DNA of 64,000 nt from Chaetoderma sp. LZ-2023a (Eukaryota > Mollusca > Caudofoveata > Chaetodermatida > Chaetodermatidae): contig CM067369.1 in assembly GCA_034401795.1 (NCBI GenBank), positions 87,198,506-87,262,505 of the forward strand. Direction: 5' to 3'. Numbering within the stretch: the first letter of the stretch is position 1; each line of letters starts with the position of its first letter. This document shows positions 22,801-33,803 of the stretch, piece by piece. A model generated the notes under the pieces. The model had not been told where the DNA came from, made no database searches, and saw nothing but the letters and a program-made list of their open reading frames with translations. A program made the position numbers and the translations under genes.

Positions 22801-23589
22801 TGTGGGGAAAAAATGATGTAAACAGATTAGAAAAGAATAGGAAAGAAAAGAACAGCTCCTTCAAACACGTTCATCGTCAGATAGCAGTTAGCCATTAATA
22901 TAATAGATTAAACAATACGAATAATTGAATTAACAGACCATATACATGGTTATTCCATACCGTCGTCATTTACCCCATTTACACACCCAAACCCTTCCTC
23001 TCAACTCCCACATGCTTTCACCAGGTCTTACACGAAACAAAACGAAAGAGAAACGAGAAATGAGACTCAGTCACCTCCATCCCCGCCCACCCCACCCATT
23101 CAAAATGGCTCCACTCCTGTGTATTTAGGTAAATCTGAACTTTTAAACTCCTCATAACTTGGAACGAAAGGGTTTGAGGAGATTAACGGTTTAGCGAGCC
23201 GTTATTGCATCCCCATCATCCCCTCTCCTGTCGTCGTCGTCGTCTGCGGCATCGCATTATCGTGGATGGCCCGAAAAGCAATAGGAGAGTAATACATTAA
23301 TTGTGAGTAAGGGAATAACTATATATGCAGTAATGACAGCGGAAATAAAGCATTACAGTATATAGCATATCTATGCAGTCATTTCTATCATACACATTTA
23401 ACAGTAACGACAGCGGAAGCAAAAATTTAAAGTATATAGTATATCTATACAGTCATTTGTATCCTAACCATGTAACCGTGACAATAAAAATACGGACTAT
23501 TCCTACATCATATCAAACGTTGGGAACATATATGAGGTTAAAATCTACCAGTAGCTTGAATATAATTTTGAACTTGTTTGAAGATGTAT

Positions 23590-24440
23590 TCATTTTCCTG
23601 GACGGATAGAGATGTATTTCCTTTGCATAGCAAGTAACTCGTCAAAGGAATATACAGATGTGATAAGTGCTGTCTTTGTATTGTGTAGTAAGGACATTTT
23701 AAAAGAAAGTGATTTGCATCTTCTACTCCTGTCTTACAAAAGCAATTAGGTGTGGGAAATAGTCCTATTCTATATAAGTCACAATTTAAGTTGGAGCAGT
23801 TATTACGTAGTCTGGTATGAAGGATAGAAAGTTTTCGAATTCCGTAGTTATAGAAACTCTTAAATTTTGAAATTTTTGATTCTGATTGTACTTTGTTTTC
23901 GAGCGTGTTCCAGATTAGAATGGTGCTTGGGAAAAACGATTTTTAAAAATATATTTCCAATCGTGATAGTGGCACATTGACATTGTGTGGCTTGCGTAAG
24001 TCGTAGCGCTCTGTTGTGTTTGTGCGTGCCGGTGTAATGTCCGTCATAAAATCTGGTACCTTGTCGTTGTACATTAATTTGTGTAACGTTATGAGTTTCT
24101 GCTGCCTTCGTCTCTCTTTCAATGTCTCTCACCCCGCTTCATTATAAATGCCAGCTATGGAGGAGAATCTAGGGAGACCTGTCACAATTTGACCAGCTTC
24201 AAGTTGAAATCTTTCGAATTTAATTTCATCATCATTAATACAACCATCCCACACACTAGACGCATACTCTAATAAAGATCGAAGATAGGAAACATAGATT
24301 GTATTAAGTGTGGATCGATTTAATGTAAATTTGAATTTTCTCATAGTCGAAAGTACTTTAGTAGATTTTTTAAATACAGAATCAATATGACTATATGATG
24401 CATAGAATGGGCTATAGTAAGAATCCACCTGATTTTCCAT
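23590..24440 (-). mobile_element. LINE C-terminal fragment (CR1/L2-like)
   Basis: The minus-strand reading 24,129-24,440 contains FTLNRSTLNTIYVSYLRSLLEYASSVWDGC and RFQLEAGQIVTGLPRF, the usual region after the reverse transcriptase core in CR1/L2-type LINEs. Further on, a separate frame near 23,650-23,830 reads RLRNNCSNLNCDLYRIGL and CFCKTG...HFLLKCP, a C-terminal Cys-His motif. Frame changes separate the parts, so it is a relic. The upstream part (endonuclease, RT core) is missing. Confidence 0.75.
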
Positions 24441-24454
24441 TTGGTCACAGTAAT

Positions 24455-24862
24455 GGAGGATTTCAGTTTATCCATACATCATATGACATCATAATCACGT
24501 GTAGGATGATGTTATAATCAATTACGTCATGAATGACTTAGCTAAGATCGTCACGGACGCTTAATTGAGGACGGACTAAGCCTTGGTGTACGCATTGTAT
24601 GTCTTTACTATTGAATGAACATGCGGTTTAATATTTTAAAACTAATATGACTAGGCGCTGTTAGTGCCATAGGCAGCAACAACACCAAGTCAAATTAGTT
24701 TCAAATTATTCGAGACCATACCTGTAGGGGGGGGGAGCCTATATTTTTCTGGAAATTGATAGTCGGGGAGTTCAGGGATCTACCGATCACAACACGGGCG
24801 AAGTGTGGGTGGAGCTTAGCTAAAGATGGTGGAGGCATAGCTAGATCTGAATTCCTCCATTT
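24455..24862. repeat. Family 1 inverted-repeat element, reverse full copy
   Basis: Reverse orientation. It holds ATCAATTACGTCATGAATGA, the GTATGTCTTTACTAT block, the palindrome (AATATGACTAGGCGCTGTTA...GCAACAACACCAAGTC) near 24,630-24,700, TTTTTCTGGAAATTGATAGT, GTGTGGGTGGAGCTTAGC and the end AATTCCTCCATT. A poly-G run interrupts it at 24,727. Confidence 0.8.
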
Positions 24863-25164
24863 GACTAGGCCATACTGTTGCCAAGGACAACACCGTATAT
24901 CACATAAATTGGTGCTAAAATGTATAGCGTGTTCATTAAGGCATCAACATTATATTTCTCGAACAAATCAAGGTATGGTACAAAGCTATATATCATTTTC
25001 GAGTTAGAGGTGAAAGGTCAAGGTTGCCACTTAGGATTCAAAGTGTTCATTGTATGGCAGGAATGAACCACGCTTGGCCTGAGGCGTTCAGTTACCATAT
25101 TTGAAGATATCTCGAGGCACCACATAATAACAAGGCCACCCTTTAGTCCCGAGGTTGGCCCCAT

Positions 25165-26250
25165 CATGTTAAAATGGGTTTATACTTGTGGCAGCTGCGC
25201 AGACAGTGTATGGGTTCAACGCATGCTTATGTAAATAGTCATGTCCAAACACTGGGATTACCTCAAAATGGGCAGTGACATGTCACAAGCCTGCGACACG
25301 AGGAAATGCTCAACGATCATAAATGCACTGCACTAGGGCGATTGCAATGAAGATGAGCTGCGACTAGTGAGACTACTGCGTGCAGATACCAAGCTTAGCG
25401 TACGGGTCAAGTCAGTGAAGTCTGCAGAGCAAGACATCAATCGGCTCCCCACAGCTAATTTGCTGCTGTATTGAAATTTGTGCGGGAAAATTCCACAAGA
25501 CCAACCCCACAGTGCCCGTACTGGGTATGCCACCCATAGAAGTAATATGCTGGCGATGTGGACTTCATAGACGAGGAAAAGAAACCACTTGACGAACTAC
25601 TCCCCATAACTGCAAGCAACTAAAAATTTAGAATCTCTTAATGAATTAATCGAAAACAGAGTTCACCAACATATAACTATCGATAAAGCATGAAATTAAT
25701 GAAAAAGGCGATCCATCTCGTGGAGGGGAACCATAGAGGAAAAGTAAAATCTGGGGCTCATTGCTCTGCAGTAGTACTGACATTGTTGCACGCTGCATCA
25801 TTGGGTACATAGATGTCTAGTGCTTCTGGATGTTATGGATTCGTATGTCAAAGATGCCCTTGACAAAAAGACTACCTTTATACAACGCAACCTGCGTATC
25901 TTTAATGCTGTATGACAGTAACAGCTGAGCAGCTCAAAAGGCAGATCTAGATAAACCTGATGCCTGCCACCCCAAGCAACTCACCATCACTTGACACCGA
26001 TGCAGGACAGCAAAATTCTCAACGATGCACTATCATACAAGATGTGTAATACATCGCCGCTGTCCGTAAAAGTCGCTCAACAAAGATGGTCCATGTTTGG
26101 CCATGTGCTAAGGATGCCAGAAGACACACTAGCACAGAGAGCCTTAGAATTCGCCCTATTGGGAGCCAGTAAATATAAAGTCAGGAGAGGATGTTATTGT
26201 ATAAACTTGCTAAGCGTGATGCGAGGTGACTTGAAGAAAACTTGGCCAAC
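25165..26250 (+). mobile_element. RTE-like LINE fragment (same family as 58.4-61.6 kb)
   Basis: Plus-strand DNA aligning by eye with the RT-to-3' part of the LINE at 58,376-61,582: the AGCTGCGCAGACA block at 25,192, AATGAAGATGAGCTGCGACT at 25,346, and the C-terminal reading NTSPLSVKVAQQRWSMFGHV at 26,045-26,105. It is far more decayed than the 58-kb copy and has no long ORF over the RT core. Confidence 0.8.
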
Positions 26251-26384
26251 TTGGTCAACTTATATTGACTTGATTTACTCTAAATATTAGATAAGATACA
26301 TCCTCTGCTTTTCCGTGTCCTCATAGGAAAGGTTTGGGAACAATATTTGAACCATGTTTTTCTCCTAGCGTGTTTGACCGAATG

Positions 26385-26690
26385 AATGGAAGAATACAGT
26401 TTTAGCCATAGCGCGTCTCTCTAGCCAAGCAATACAGGTATGCTGTTTAATATGTTAACTATGCAGGTAAACTGTTGAATATTTTGAAGCTAATTTGACT
26501 GGGTATTGTTGCTTCCTATCTTGTTTAGTAAATAGTAAAGACACAATTCGTATAACTTGACTGTTATGCATTTATGCCGGACTAAATCGCGTCATTCATG
26601 ACGTAATTGGTTTTTACATCAGCCTACATGTGATGTAGTTGATTATGACGTCTTATGATTGATCGAAAAACTGAATTCTTACATTGAAAC
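26385..26690. repeat. Family 1 inverted-repeat element, diverged copy
   Basis: Begins AATGGAAGAATACAGTTTTA and ends CTGAATTCTTACATT, matching the family terminal repeats. It has a half palindrome (TGTTGAATATTTTGAAGC...GGGTATTGTTGC) and the AAATCGCGTCATTCATGACG block. The right half of the central palindrome is missing. Confidence 0.75.
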
Positions 26691-26821
26691 TATGAAGATA
26701 TCTAGTAACTTTTGACACCTAGGCCGTGTTCTCGCTAGAGACCTAATCCGGAATAACACCGTACTGAAGTATGGCATTATTCCCGATTAACGCTCTAGTG
26801 ATAACATGGCCTTAGTCTCAC

Positions 26822-27038
26822 ATAGAAGAGAATCGATACCCTCAAGGACTTTCGGGATAAGCATACGCAGTTCTAAATCAACAAATTTGCCAGGCTATAA
26901 ATCGCATCGCTATTTGAGTGAGAGGGTCTATATAGAAGAGAATCGATACCCTCAAGGGCTTTCGAGATACGCCTACACAGTCCCAAATCAACAATTTTGC
27001 CATATGCTATAAATCATATCGCTATTGGAGTGAGAGGG
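26822..27038. repeat. Tandem duplication, two ~110-bp units
   Basis: Both units run from ATAGAAGAGAATCGATACCC through ATCGCTATT-GAGTGAGAGGG, with roughly ten percent differences. No gene is recognised in either unit. Confidence 0.85.
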
Positions 27039-27039
27039 G

Positions 27040-28545
27040 AAATGACTTGGCACGCCATATTCAATGTAGAATTAAGTAGAATGTGAACAATAAAACCATC
27101 CCCATTCCTAAAATCTTACGCAAGCGCAAAAATTATAATTCTGATTTTGTTTCCTTTTCTCGCTAATCTGGAAGGACAAAGACCAATGTTTTGGCTGCAA
27201 CAGCAGCCCTGAGAATGCAGCTTACCGGTCTGATGCTGAGCCGATACATGGCCGATACTTAATGTATCTACCCGGTATCGTGTCATCATCGGCCCAGTAA
27301 GTTGCGTTGTCTGGGAGACTACCTATCGACATAAGGAGCCGTTTACGTAATCAAAATGAAAATATGTCCCCGCACATCTGGCACGGTATACAATTTCTGA
27401 TGAGTGTATGAATACATACTACTTATATGTGTAAACCGTAGGAGGCATGTAGACTTTGTGTGCGGGAGAGTTAAATGGTCGTTCTATTAGGGCATTGCCT
27501 ACATGTCTGGCGTTTTTATCAGCTACGTGTTTTGATATAGCGAGACTATCTCATTATTACCACGTGATAAATGAAGAGTATCTAAGGAAGTTGTGAACTT
27601 CCAGATTGTATTCCCTTGGTTCTAACTTCTCCGTCTGAAATTGTTTCAATTTGTTCCAGAAACTTTAAGATTCTCGTGGCAGAATGTCAGTTTATCTTCT
27701 CTCATAATTTAGCTTATTCAAATGTCATAATGACAAGGAAATAAGAGGAGACCTTATTTGGAGTTAGTACCGAGCTTAGAGAAAATAGATGAATGAAGAT
27801 TTTAGGTCGCGAGAGGTATATACGAGGTTACAATTCATGAGTTGGTTGTCTCTCTGGTCTGAACTTCATTAATTCATTTCGCTTATCCTATTGAACGAAG
27901 AAGTATTTCTTCTTAAGCATATTTTCCCAATATTACAAAGACATTCGTTTAAACTCTCAGCGCGTCAAGGTGCTCTCAATGCTACTTATTCAATTAATTC
28001 TTTAATGGTTGAAACTGCTTAAGAAAATTAAGACTTTATTTTAAAAACTTGCTCGTGAAATTTACGAAAATAAGCTCTCTGTTAGCGTCCTATTAGCCTT
28101 CTGAAGACCACTGTACGCGCCGTTTTGGCCGGCTTGATGATCAAGAAGATGCGAATATTTTTACTTGGTCAGTGCCAGTCATTCTAGCGGTAAATTTCCA
28201 AAAATTGTCTTCTTGATCAACAAATGGACACTAAACAAGACAAGCGCGGGGCTGGTTTGGTTAGTTTGACCATTAAAGGCGGTTAGACGATCATAAGTTA
28301 TTTTACATATGTTCATCAAATAATAAGCAGCTTTAAAAGCATACCATTCTGGTGGCGGTAACTGCTGTCTCGCATCCTTGATATTCTCCAAGAATCGTTC
28401 ATCTTACTAACTAATTCAACTGAACAGTCCATTAACAAACATTGTGGAAAATACCACAATATTTCATCAAGCGAGACAGCACTGCACACGTTCTACCTCA
28501 CTGCACATTTGAAATCGACAGCGGCAGGTATGATGAAATCAATTA
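27040..28545. other. No gene; fragment of inverted-repeat family 2 at about 28,130-28,290
   Basis: Most of this stretch shows nothing recognisable. The family 2 fragment contains TGCCAGTCATTCTAGCGGTA, matching the right arm of the family palindrome and its flank, plus a GACCATTAAAGG block. Confidence 0.55.
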
Positions 28546-30120
28546 GTGGAGTTAATAAGCAAAGCGAGCATTAAAGGAACCACTCGAAGTAGAATTGATA
28601 AAGATACAAATTTTGCTAGGGATACTTTGCATATCATCAATACCCGAAACACTAATCTCTTTCAACCCGGATCGCGTATTTCATCTGGTCATCTGGGTAC
28701 AACAACCATTGGTGAACGTCACATCCTCTACGGTTGTCCACAGATAATGATACTGATGCGTTGTGCTCTGTAAGTAAAATGGGAGAGCAGAAAATGCAGC
28801 AATTTGTAGAAGAAAGATTAATCCCATGCTTCACTTGCAATCGGTTTCTTTGAGCTCATAAAGAGACACGCCTTCAAAACGTTTACGAGCAAACAAAACA
28901 AAAACAAGAAACAGTTCCAATTAACATTGACAGATAACTCTTCAGTAAGCTCATTATAATCGCACAGAATAAGCAGTGGCTATACCAAATATGATGAAAT
29001 ATTAACTTGCCACAGTTTCACTAACACTTTAATTTGGATGGTTCTATGAGAAAAAACAAAAGCGATGTACTTTCATTAATAGGGCAAGTGTGTGGGCTCT
29101 CTGAGTTACCAGGTGATGATTCGACTCTCATGGTAGTTGATGTTGCTACGCATGGTGGTACTGACACGAATTCGTGTACTATATTCGGCCAACTCTCAGA
29201 AACACTTCCTAACATTGTATTAATTCATTGGAGTGGTTGGCGACAGCAATTCGCAAGAGGACTAGCAAATCAGGTGACCGTACTAGAAGAAGTATAGTTT
29301 AAATACACAAAACAAAATTTACAATTAAATTCACAAACCAAACCTGAATACACCAATCTCGAAGCAGAGGCATACAATGTAATCAAATGTGAAAAACAAG
29401 GCAAACATATCAAAATTTATTATGACAGACTAGATTGACAGTGCCAAGAAGAATCTAAATGATGGTCAAATATCGTATTTGGCAGGTGGATTTGCTAATC
29501 CCCTTAAAGCTATCGCAGTAACACACACTGATCACTTTCATGTGAAAGAACTGGAATCATACCATAAAGAGGCAGATTCTGGAATCTTCTTGCACGTGAA
29601 GCATGCAATAAATCTCCGTGAATCAAGAAGAGTAGTGATATAGAGTGTTGACACTGATGTTGCCATGCTTTTCCCTCGTTTTAGCCTTGTATTTGATATT
29701 AATAACATGTATCTCAGAACAGGTGTGGGTAGGAAATGCCGTTTTATTCCAATGCATGAAGTTGCGAGAAACTTTGGTGAAGAATTATCCATGACGCTAT
29801 CAGTAATCCATTCCTTAAGTGAGTGTGATTCAACTAATGCATTCATCGGAATTGGAAAGAATAAATGGATAAAGTTTGCGAAGGAGTGTCCAGACATACT
29901 CAAGGACCATTAGGCCAAAATGCTAAGGATATCAATGAAGATCTGAAAGTTTCATAGCTAGAATGTATGGTGGAAAATCACGAGTCATTGGACGATATTA
30001 GGTAAAACTATTCTCTAAGAGGAATTTGTCCAATGCAAAACTGCCACCTACAGCTGATGCATTTCGAAAATATCTTCATCATGTCAACTATTAACTATAC
30101 ATTTGACATAAAGCAACGGA
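28546..30120 (+). pseudogene. XPG/FEN-like nuclease-domain gene relic
   Basis: The clear part is 29,520-29,913: KEADSGIFLHVKHA, then SVDTDVAMLFPRF, then HSLSECDSTNAFIGIGKNKW. The series EAD - DTD - CD-(S/T)T...GIGK matches the acidic cluster and helix-hairpin region of PIN/FEN/XPG-type nucleases as they occur in a family of repeated invertebrate genes of unknown role. One TAG (29,642-29,644) lies between the first and second blocks in the same frame. An upstream reading at 29,034-29,297 may belong to it. The minus-strand gene at 57.85-64 kb has the same motif order. Likely a mobile-gene relic. Confidence 0.55.
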
Positions 30121-30354
30121 ACGGAAACTTATACTCCCATCACCAATACATCGGAAGTGGAAGCATGATGACGCTGAATTCATACTTCCTGACCTGATGG
30201 GCAATGCACCAGCCACCACCACCCCTCCCCCCACACACACTCACCCCCAATATACTGAAATACACTGTTCATCGATGCAGTGTGTATCTAGAAAAGAACA
30301 ACTGATCTCAACAGATGCATGTCGCTGTGATTTGGAAATTTGTCACAATCGAGA

Positions 30355-30770
30355 ATGGACCTTTCCATTTTTAGCAATGCCCCGCCCATCTCTAGCTATG
30401 CCCCGCCCATCTCTAGCTAAGCTCCACTCACACCTCGCTCGTGTTGCGATCGATCAAGCTCTGATCTCCTTGACTATTAATTTCTAGAAAACTATACAGG
30501 TAAGCTATTGAATATTTTGGAACTAATTTGACTGGGTGCTGTTGCTTCCTAAGGCAGCAACAGCGTCCAGTAAAATTAGTTTCAAAATATTCAACATGTT
30601 TTTTAAATAGTAGAGACATACAATTCGTACGTGCCGGACTATTAAGTGTTAAAGACGGGCCAAATAGAATTATTAATGACGTACTGATTATGACATCATC
30701 CTGCACGCCGCTTAGCTGATTATGACTTCATATGACGTCAGATGATAGATGGATACTCTGGAAAGGTGAA
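30355..30770. repeat. Family 1 inverted-repeat element, full copy with a duplicated box
   Basis: ATGCCCCGCCCATCTCTAGC occurs twice in tandem at 30,375-30,417. It is followed by the usual blocks, a well-kept palindrome at about 30,503-30,596 (CTGTTGCTTCCTAAGGCAGC centre) and the GTAGAGACATACAATTCGTA block. Confidence 0.85.
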
Positions 30771-30924
30771 TTGGACATTTCATCTAACTTAGACTCTCAC
30801 AATGATTGAAACAGCTGCATATACATCAGTAATATTATGTATGCCTGTTCGAAGCTATATATGGACACTGTCATAGTATCCTTTTAATTCAAGCTTGTCT
30901 TCATAGAAATCAAACGTAGAAAAA

Positions 30925-31020
30925 AGCTTTTGTATATTTTACAAATAAGTTGACTGAAAGCCATTGTCTCTCAGCTAGCAATGAGGGCCTGCCGAAATAG
31001 TTTAGAAAATATTCAACATT
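30925..31020. repeat. Diverged palindrome of family 1 type
   Basis: TATATTTTACAAATAAGTTG...AGTTTAGAAAATATTCAACA preserves only the outer arm and part of the centre. Confidence 0.45.
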
Positions 31021-31379
31021 TTCCATTTCGGTATTTGTTTATATCATGTTGTGCAGATAAGTAATACTAATATCAGATGACGGTGCAACTTCTCCGTCAA
31101 AAGTTAATATAAGTGTTGTGGACACACCTTAATGTGTTTACACGGTAATGTTATATTTCCATCTACATGCCAAATTTCATGTCCGATTTAGTGATTTCCG
31201 AGGAATGGTATAATAACTGATTAACATTTCAGAATTGCAATACTTGTAAACTCTACATCACCCATCCGTCAAACCACCCACCCACCCAGCCCACCAACCC
31301 ACCACCCTCATGGACATGCCTGGGGCAGGTACTAAAACATGCCACCATTGTGGAGCGCATACTGAACGCGGTGTACAAA

Positions 31380-31790
31380 CTCAAAATTTAAGCCCCATAC
31401 AGAATAGTGCTTCTTCTTCTTCTTTTCGATCGCTGGTATCACACTTGGAGAGCCGTTCTCAAGATGAAATCTGTGGTTTTCTGCAGTTCTTCCACAGGCC
31501 CATACAGCTTTTCAAGAAAAAAGGTTGACAAAGGCCAGTATCTCTTCTCTCAGCAGCTGATACGTACTGCAACATTGAAGTATGTGCTCTGTGGTCTGTT
31601 CTCCTTCTCCACAAGGACAAGCGGGTGATGTCGTAAGGTGGAACCGCCTGTACATGTGTTGGTTTAGTCTGTTATGTCCAGTTCTGAGACGAAAAATGGT
31701 CATTTGCTCTGGCCTCGAGAGATGATGGTAGGCATCTTCTGATTGAGGTGTTCTATAGAGTGCTGATGGACTAGAAGGCCAGCGAGGTTA
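31380..31790 (-). mobile_element. LINE C-terminal fragment (RNase H-bearing type)
   Basis: The minus-strand reading at about 31,512-31,703 gives MTIFRLRTGHNRLNQHMYRR, PACPCGEGEQTTEHILQCC. This is the conserved region after RNase H in jockey/I-type LINE proteins. A second frame just downstream continues the tail. The rest of the element is absent. Confidence 0.7.
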
Positions 31791-31875
31791 TTTTCACTCT
31801 GGTACGGTCATCATTATCATGCTTTGCTCTTATACACATTTACAGTTTAAGTCAATCACTGTGTTCTAGTTTAAC

Positions 31876-32277
31876 ACATCTTGTGTCAACTTAACCTGTT
31901 AACGACGTCTGCAGTGATCTTGAGAAATGTCCATTTCCAGGCTAAGAGAAGAATATTATAGAAAATTTGCCACTGAAATGACTGGCTCGGTAACCGAGCC
32001 AGTCATTCCAGTGGTAAATGTTCAAAATTATTCTTGGTCTGCAATTGGACACTGGCTAAGCAGAAATTTGAAATTTCTTGACCATTACACTTTTGATGAA
32101 TGTCCATTTGAAGAATACCAGAAATCAATTTTCTTTGTAGATTTTCGTTAAAATTTACAAAAATCCTCTTTCTGGCTGCAAAAATCTAAATTTCCTTGAA
32201 AAGAATTGGTAATTAAATGGTTAATTGAAATACATAGTCCTTTGCGCGCTTCAATGCTCTGTTGACACAAGAGGGGG
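31876..32277. repeat. Inverted-repeat element (family 2), copy 2
   Basis: Ends CTTGTGTCAA (31,880) and TTGACACAAG (32,262). The central palindrome 31,977-32,007 is the same 15-base arms as in copy 1 around a single A. The plus-strand ORF across it (31,927-32,151) is a by-product of the repeat. Confidence 0.8.
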
Positions 32278-32311
32278 GTAATACCTACCGAACTCTTGTC
32301 ATTCGCCAAAC

Positions 32312-32710
32312 CAATGGAGGAATATAGATTTTACCTTATGTCCCACCCATCTCTTGCTAACATCAACCCACGCTTTGCCCCTGTTTGGATCGATCGATCC
32401 CTGTATTTCCCTGAATCCTAATTTCCAGAAAACCTTACAGGTAAGCAGGAAGCTGTTGCATATTTTGAAACTAATTTGACCGGGTGCTGTTGCTGCCTAT
32501 GACAGCAACATCGTCCAGTCAACTTTGTTTCAATATATGCGACAGCATGTTTAGTAAATAGTAACAGCACCAAGTCAAATTAGTTTCAAAATATTCAACA
32601 GCTTACCTCTATTGTTTTCTGGAAATTAAATCAGGGTTCGATCGATACCAACACGGGTAAAACGTGGGCGGAGCTTAGCTAGAGGTTGGCGGGGACATTT
32701 AATCCATTAG
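32312..32710. repeat. Family 1 element arranged as two head-to-head halves
   Basis: A left half (AATGGAGGAATATAGATTTT, GGATCGATCGATCC, palindrome 32,452-32,550) is followed by CATGTTTAGTAAATAGTAA and then a right half in inverse order (CAAATTAGTTTCAAAATATT, TTTTCTGGAAATTAAATCAG, GTGGGCGGAGCTTAGC). This looks like a recombinant or fold-back version of the element. Confidence 0.8.
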
Positions 32711-32812
32711 GATCAGCAAAGGTATACTTTCAACTAAACCTTTCGCAGTCTGTTCGAGCTACAGATCTAAATGCCGATACACAGACTGAGTTTATTGTGA
32801 CAAAGCCATTAC

Positions 32813-32982
32813 CTATATCCAAATTTTCTCTCCGCTGAGGACATGTGCACTGGTTTGTCTCGACATGTGTAGTAATTCTCAAGAATCCTGGTAGAAGGTC
32901 GACATCGTGAAAAACATAGCAGTCGAATGGCTGATCCTTTCTCGCATTTATATAGCCGATATTCATCAGAAGCCTTGTCATC
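32813..32982 (-). CDS. Beta-1,4-galactosyltransferase internal exon (DVD metal-site exon)
   Basis: A 170-bp exon on the minus strand. The acceptor is a strong pyrimidine tract TTTCTTCCTCTATTAG and the donor is AG|GTAATG. It reads TRLLMNIGYINARKDQPFDC then YVFHDVDLLP, matching the family blocks N-R-A-x-L-(M)N-(V/I)-G and the DVD motif that binds Mn2+ in the Golgi galactosyltransferase active site. After LLP the expected continuation (ENYYTCRDKPVHMSSAERKF) is read one base out of frame, so a single base seems to be missing near 32,890. That is either an assembly error or a decay event. It exits after two bases of a codon, exactly what the exon at 19,499-19,621 needs. Confidence 0.8.
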
Positions 32983-33110
32983 CTAATAGAGGAAGAAATA
33001 AGACCTAAAAAGTGTCAACATATCAAAAACACAACAACAAAGCACAACACAATGTGAATCGCAGGATAAGTTCGGATATAATGTCGAGGTAATCCGATCG
33101 GAAGTATCAC

Positions 33111-33235
33111 GTGGGTTTTTTTAAACATATTTTATTGTAACATCTGTACAAAGGGATTGGACACAAGTTCTGACAACTTACTTTTCCCGCTCCCTACAGA
33201 ATTATTAGACGGCAGCATATAATTAAACCTATATA
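33111..33235 (-). repeat. Retroposon 3' end, copy 2 (next to a (GA)n run)
   Basis: Shares TTTAAACATATTTTATTGTA, CAAGTTCTGACAACTTA and CTCCCTACAGAATTATTA with 22,547-22,670. Confidence 0.6.
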
Positions 33236-33263
33236 TACAATTTAAGTTTATTTTTAGATACAT

Positions 33264-33264
<1 letters not shown>

Positions 33265-33354
<90 letters not shown>
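33265..33354. repeat. (GA)n microsatellite
   Basis: About 45 uninterrupted GA units. Confidence 0.95.
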
Positions 33355-33355
<1 letters not shown>

Positions 33356-33363
33356 AAATTTAC

Positions 33364-33484
33364 CACACCAGTCAACAATGTTATACTCATTGCACGAATG
33401 CCAGTGCGATGTATAGCCAAACCTGCCTACAGCGATCACCAACCCCTGCAGGGGTAAGACGACGACGGCAAGGAACTGCCACAT
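33364..33484 (-). CDS. Possible first coding exon with signal-anchor-like sequence (unidentified)
   Basis: The minus-strand reading MWQFLAVVVLPLQGLVIAV followed by GRFGYTSHWHSCNEYNIVDW and a GTG|GTAAAT donor-like site. The hydrophobic N-terminus would fit a signal peptide or a type II anchor. It lies only about 380 bases upstream of the galactosyltransferase exon on the same strand, but it has none of the family's stem or exon 2 motifs. It could be a different gene or chance. The frame is also open upstream to 33,538. Confidence 0.2.
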
Positions 33485-33803
33485 TCTGCCCGCAAAAGAT
33501 AAGTTCCACTTCAAATAAAATTTATTAGGTACATTCAATATATACAGTAAGTAATACTTGATTAAGTACTACCTCACAAGCGTGGACGCAATACATTAGA
33601 CAATACTCTTTCGTATAAGCTTATAAGTATGTTCTGAAAGTCCTCTGTACCATAATATGGTACAAGGCGTCCAGGGCTCACGCACAGAGGGACGAAACAA
33701 CGTACACGCGAGCAGTCACACGCCATGCGGAACAAGGGCCGCGCCCATGTCGACGACAATAGCCATAACCCACATGAATCGACATGATAGGGCTTCACAC
33801 GTA

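Noticed and set aside
31927-32151. 74-codon plus ORF over the family 2 palindrome
   Set aside because: It lies wholly inside the inverted-repeat element and has no recognisable domain.
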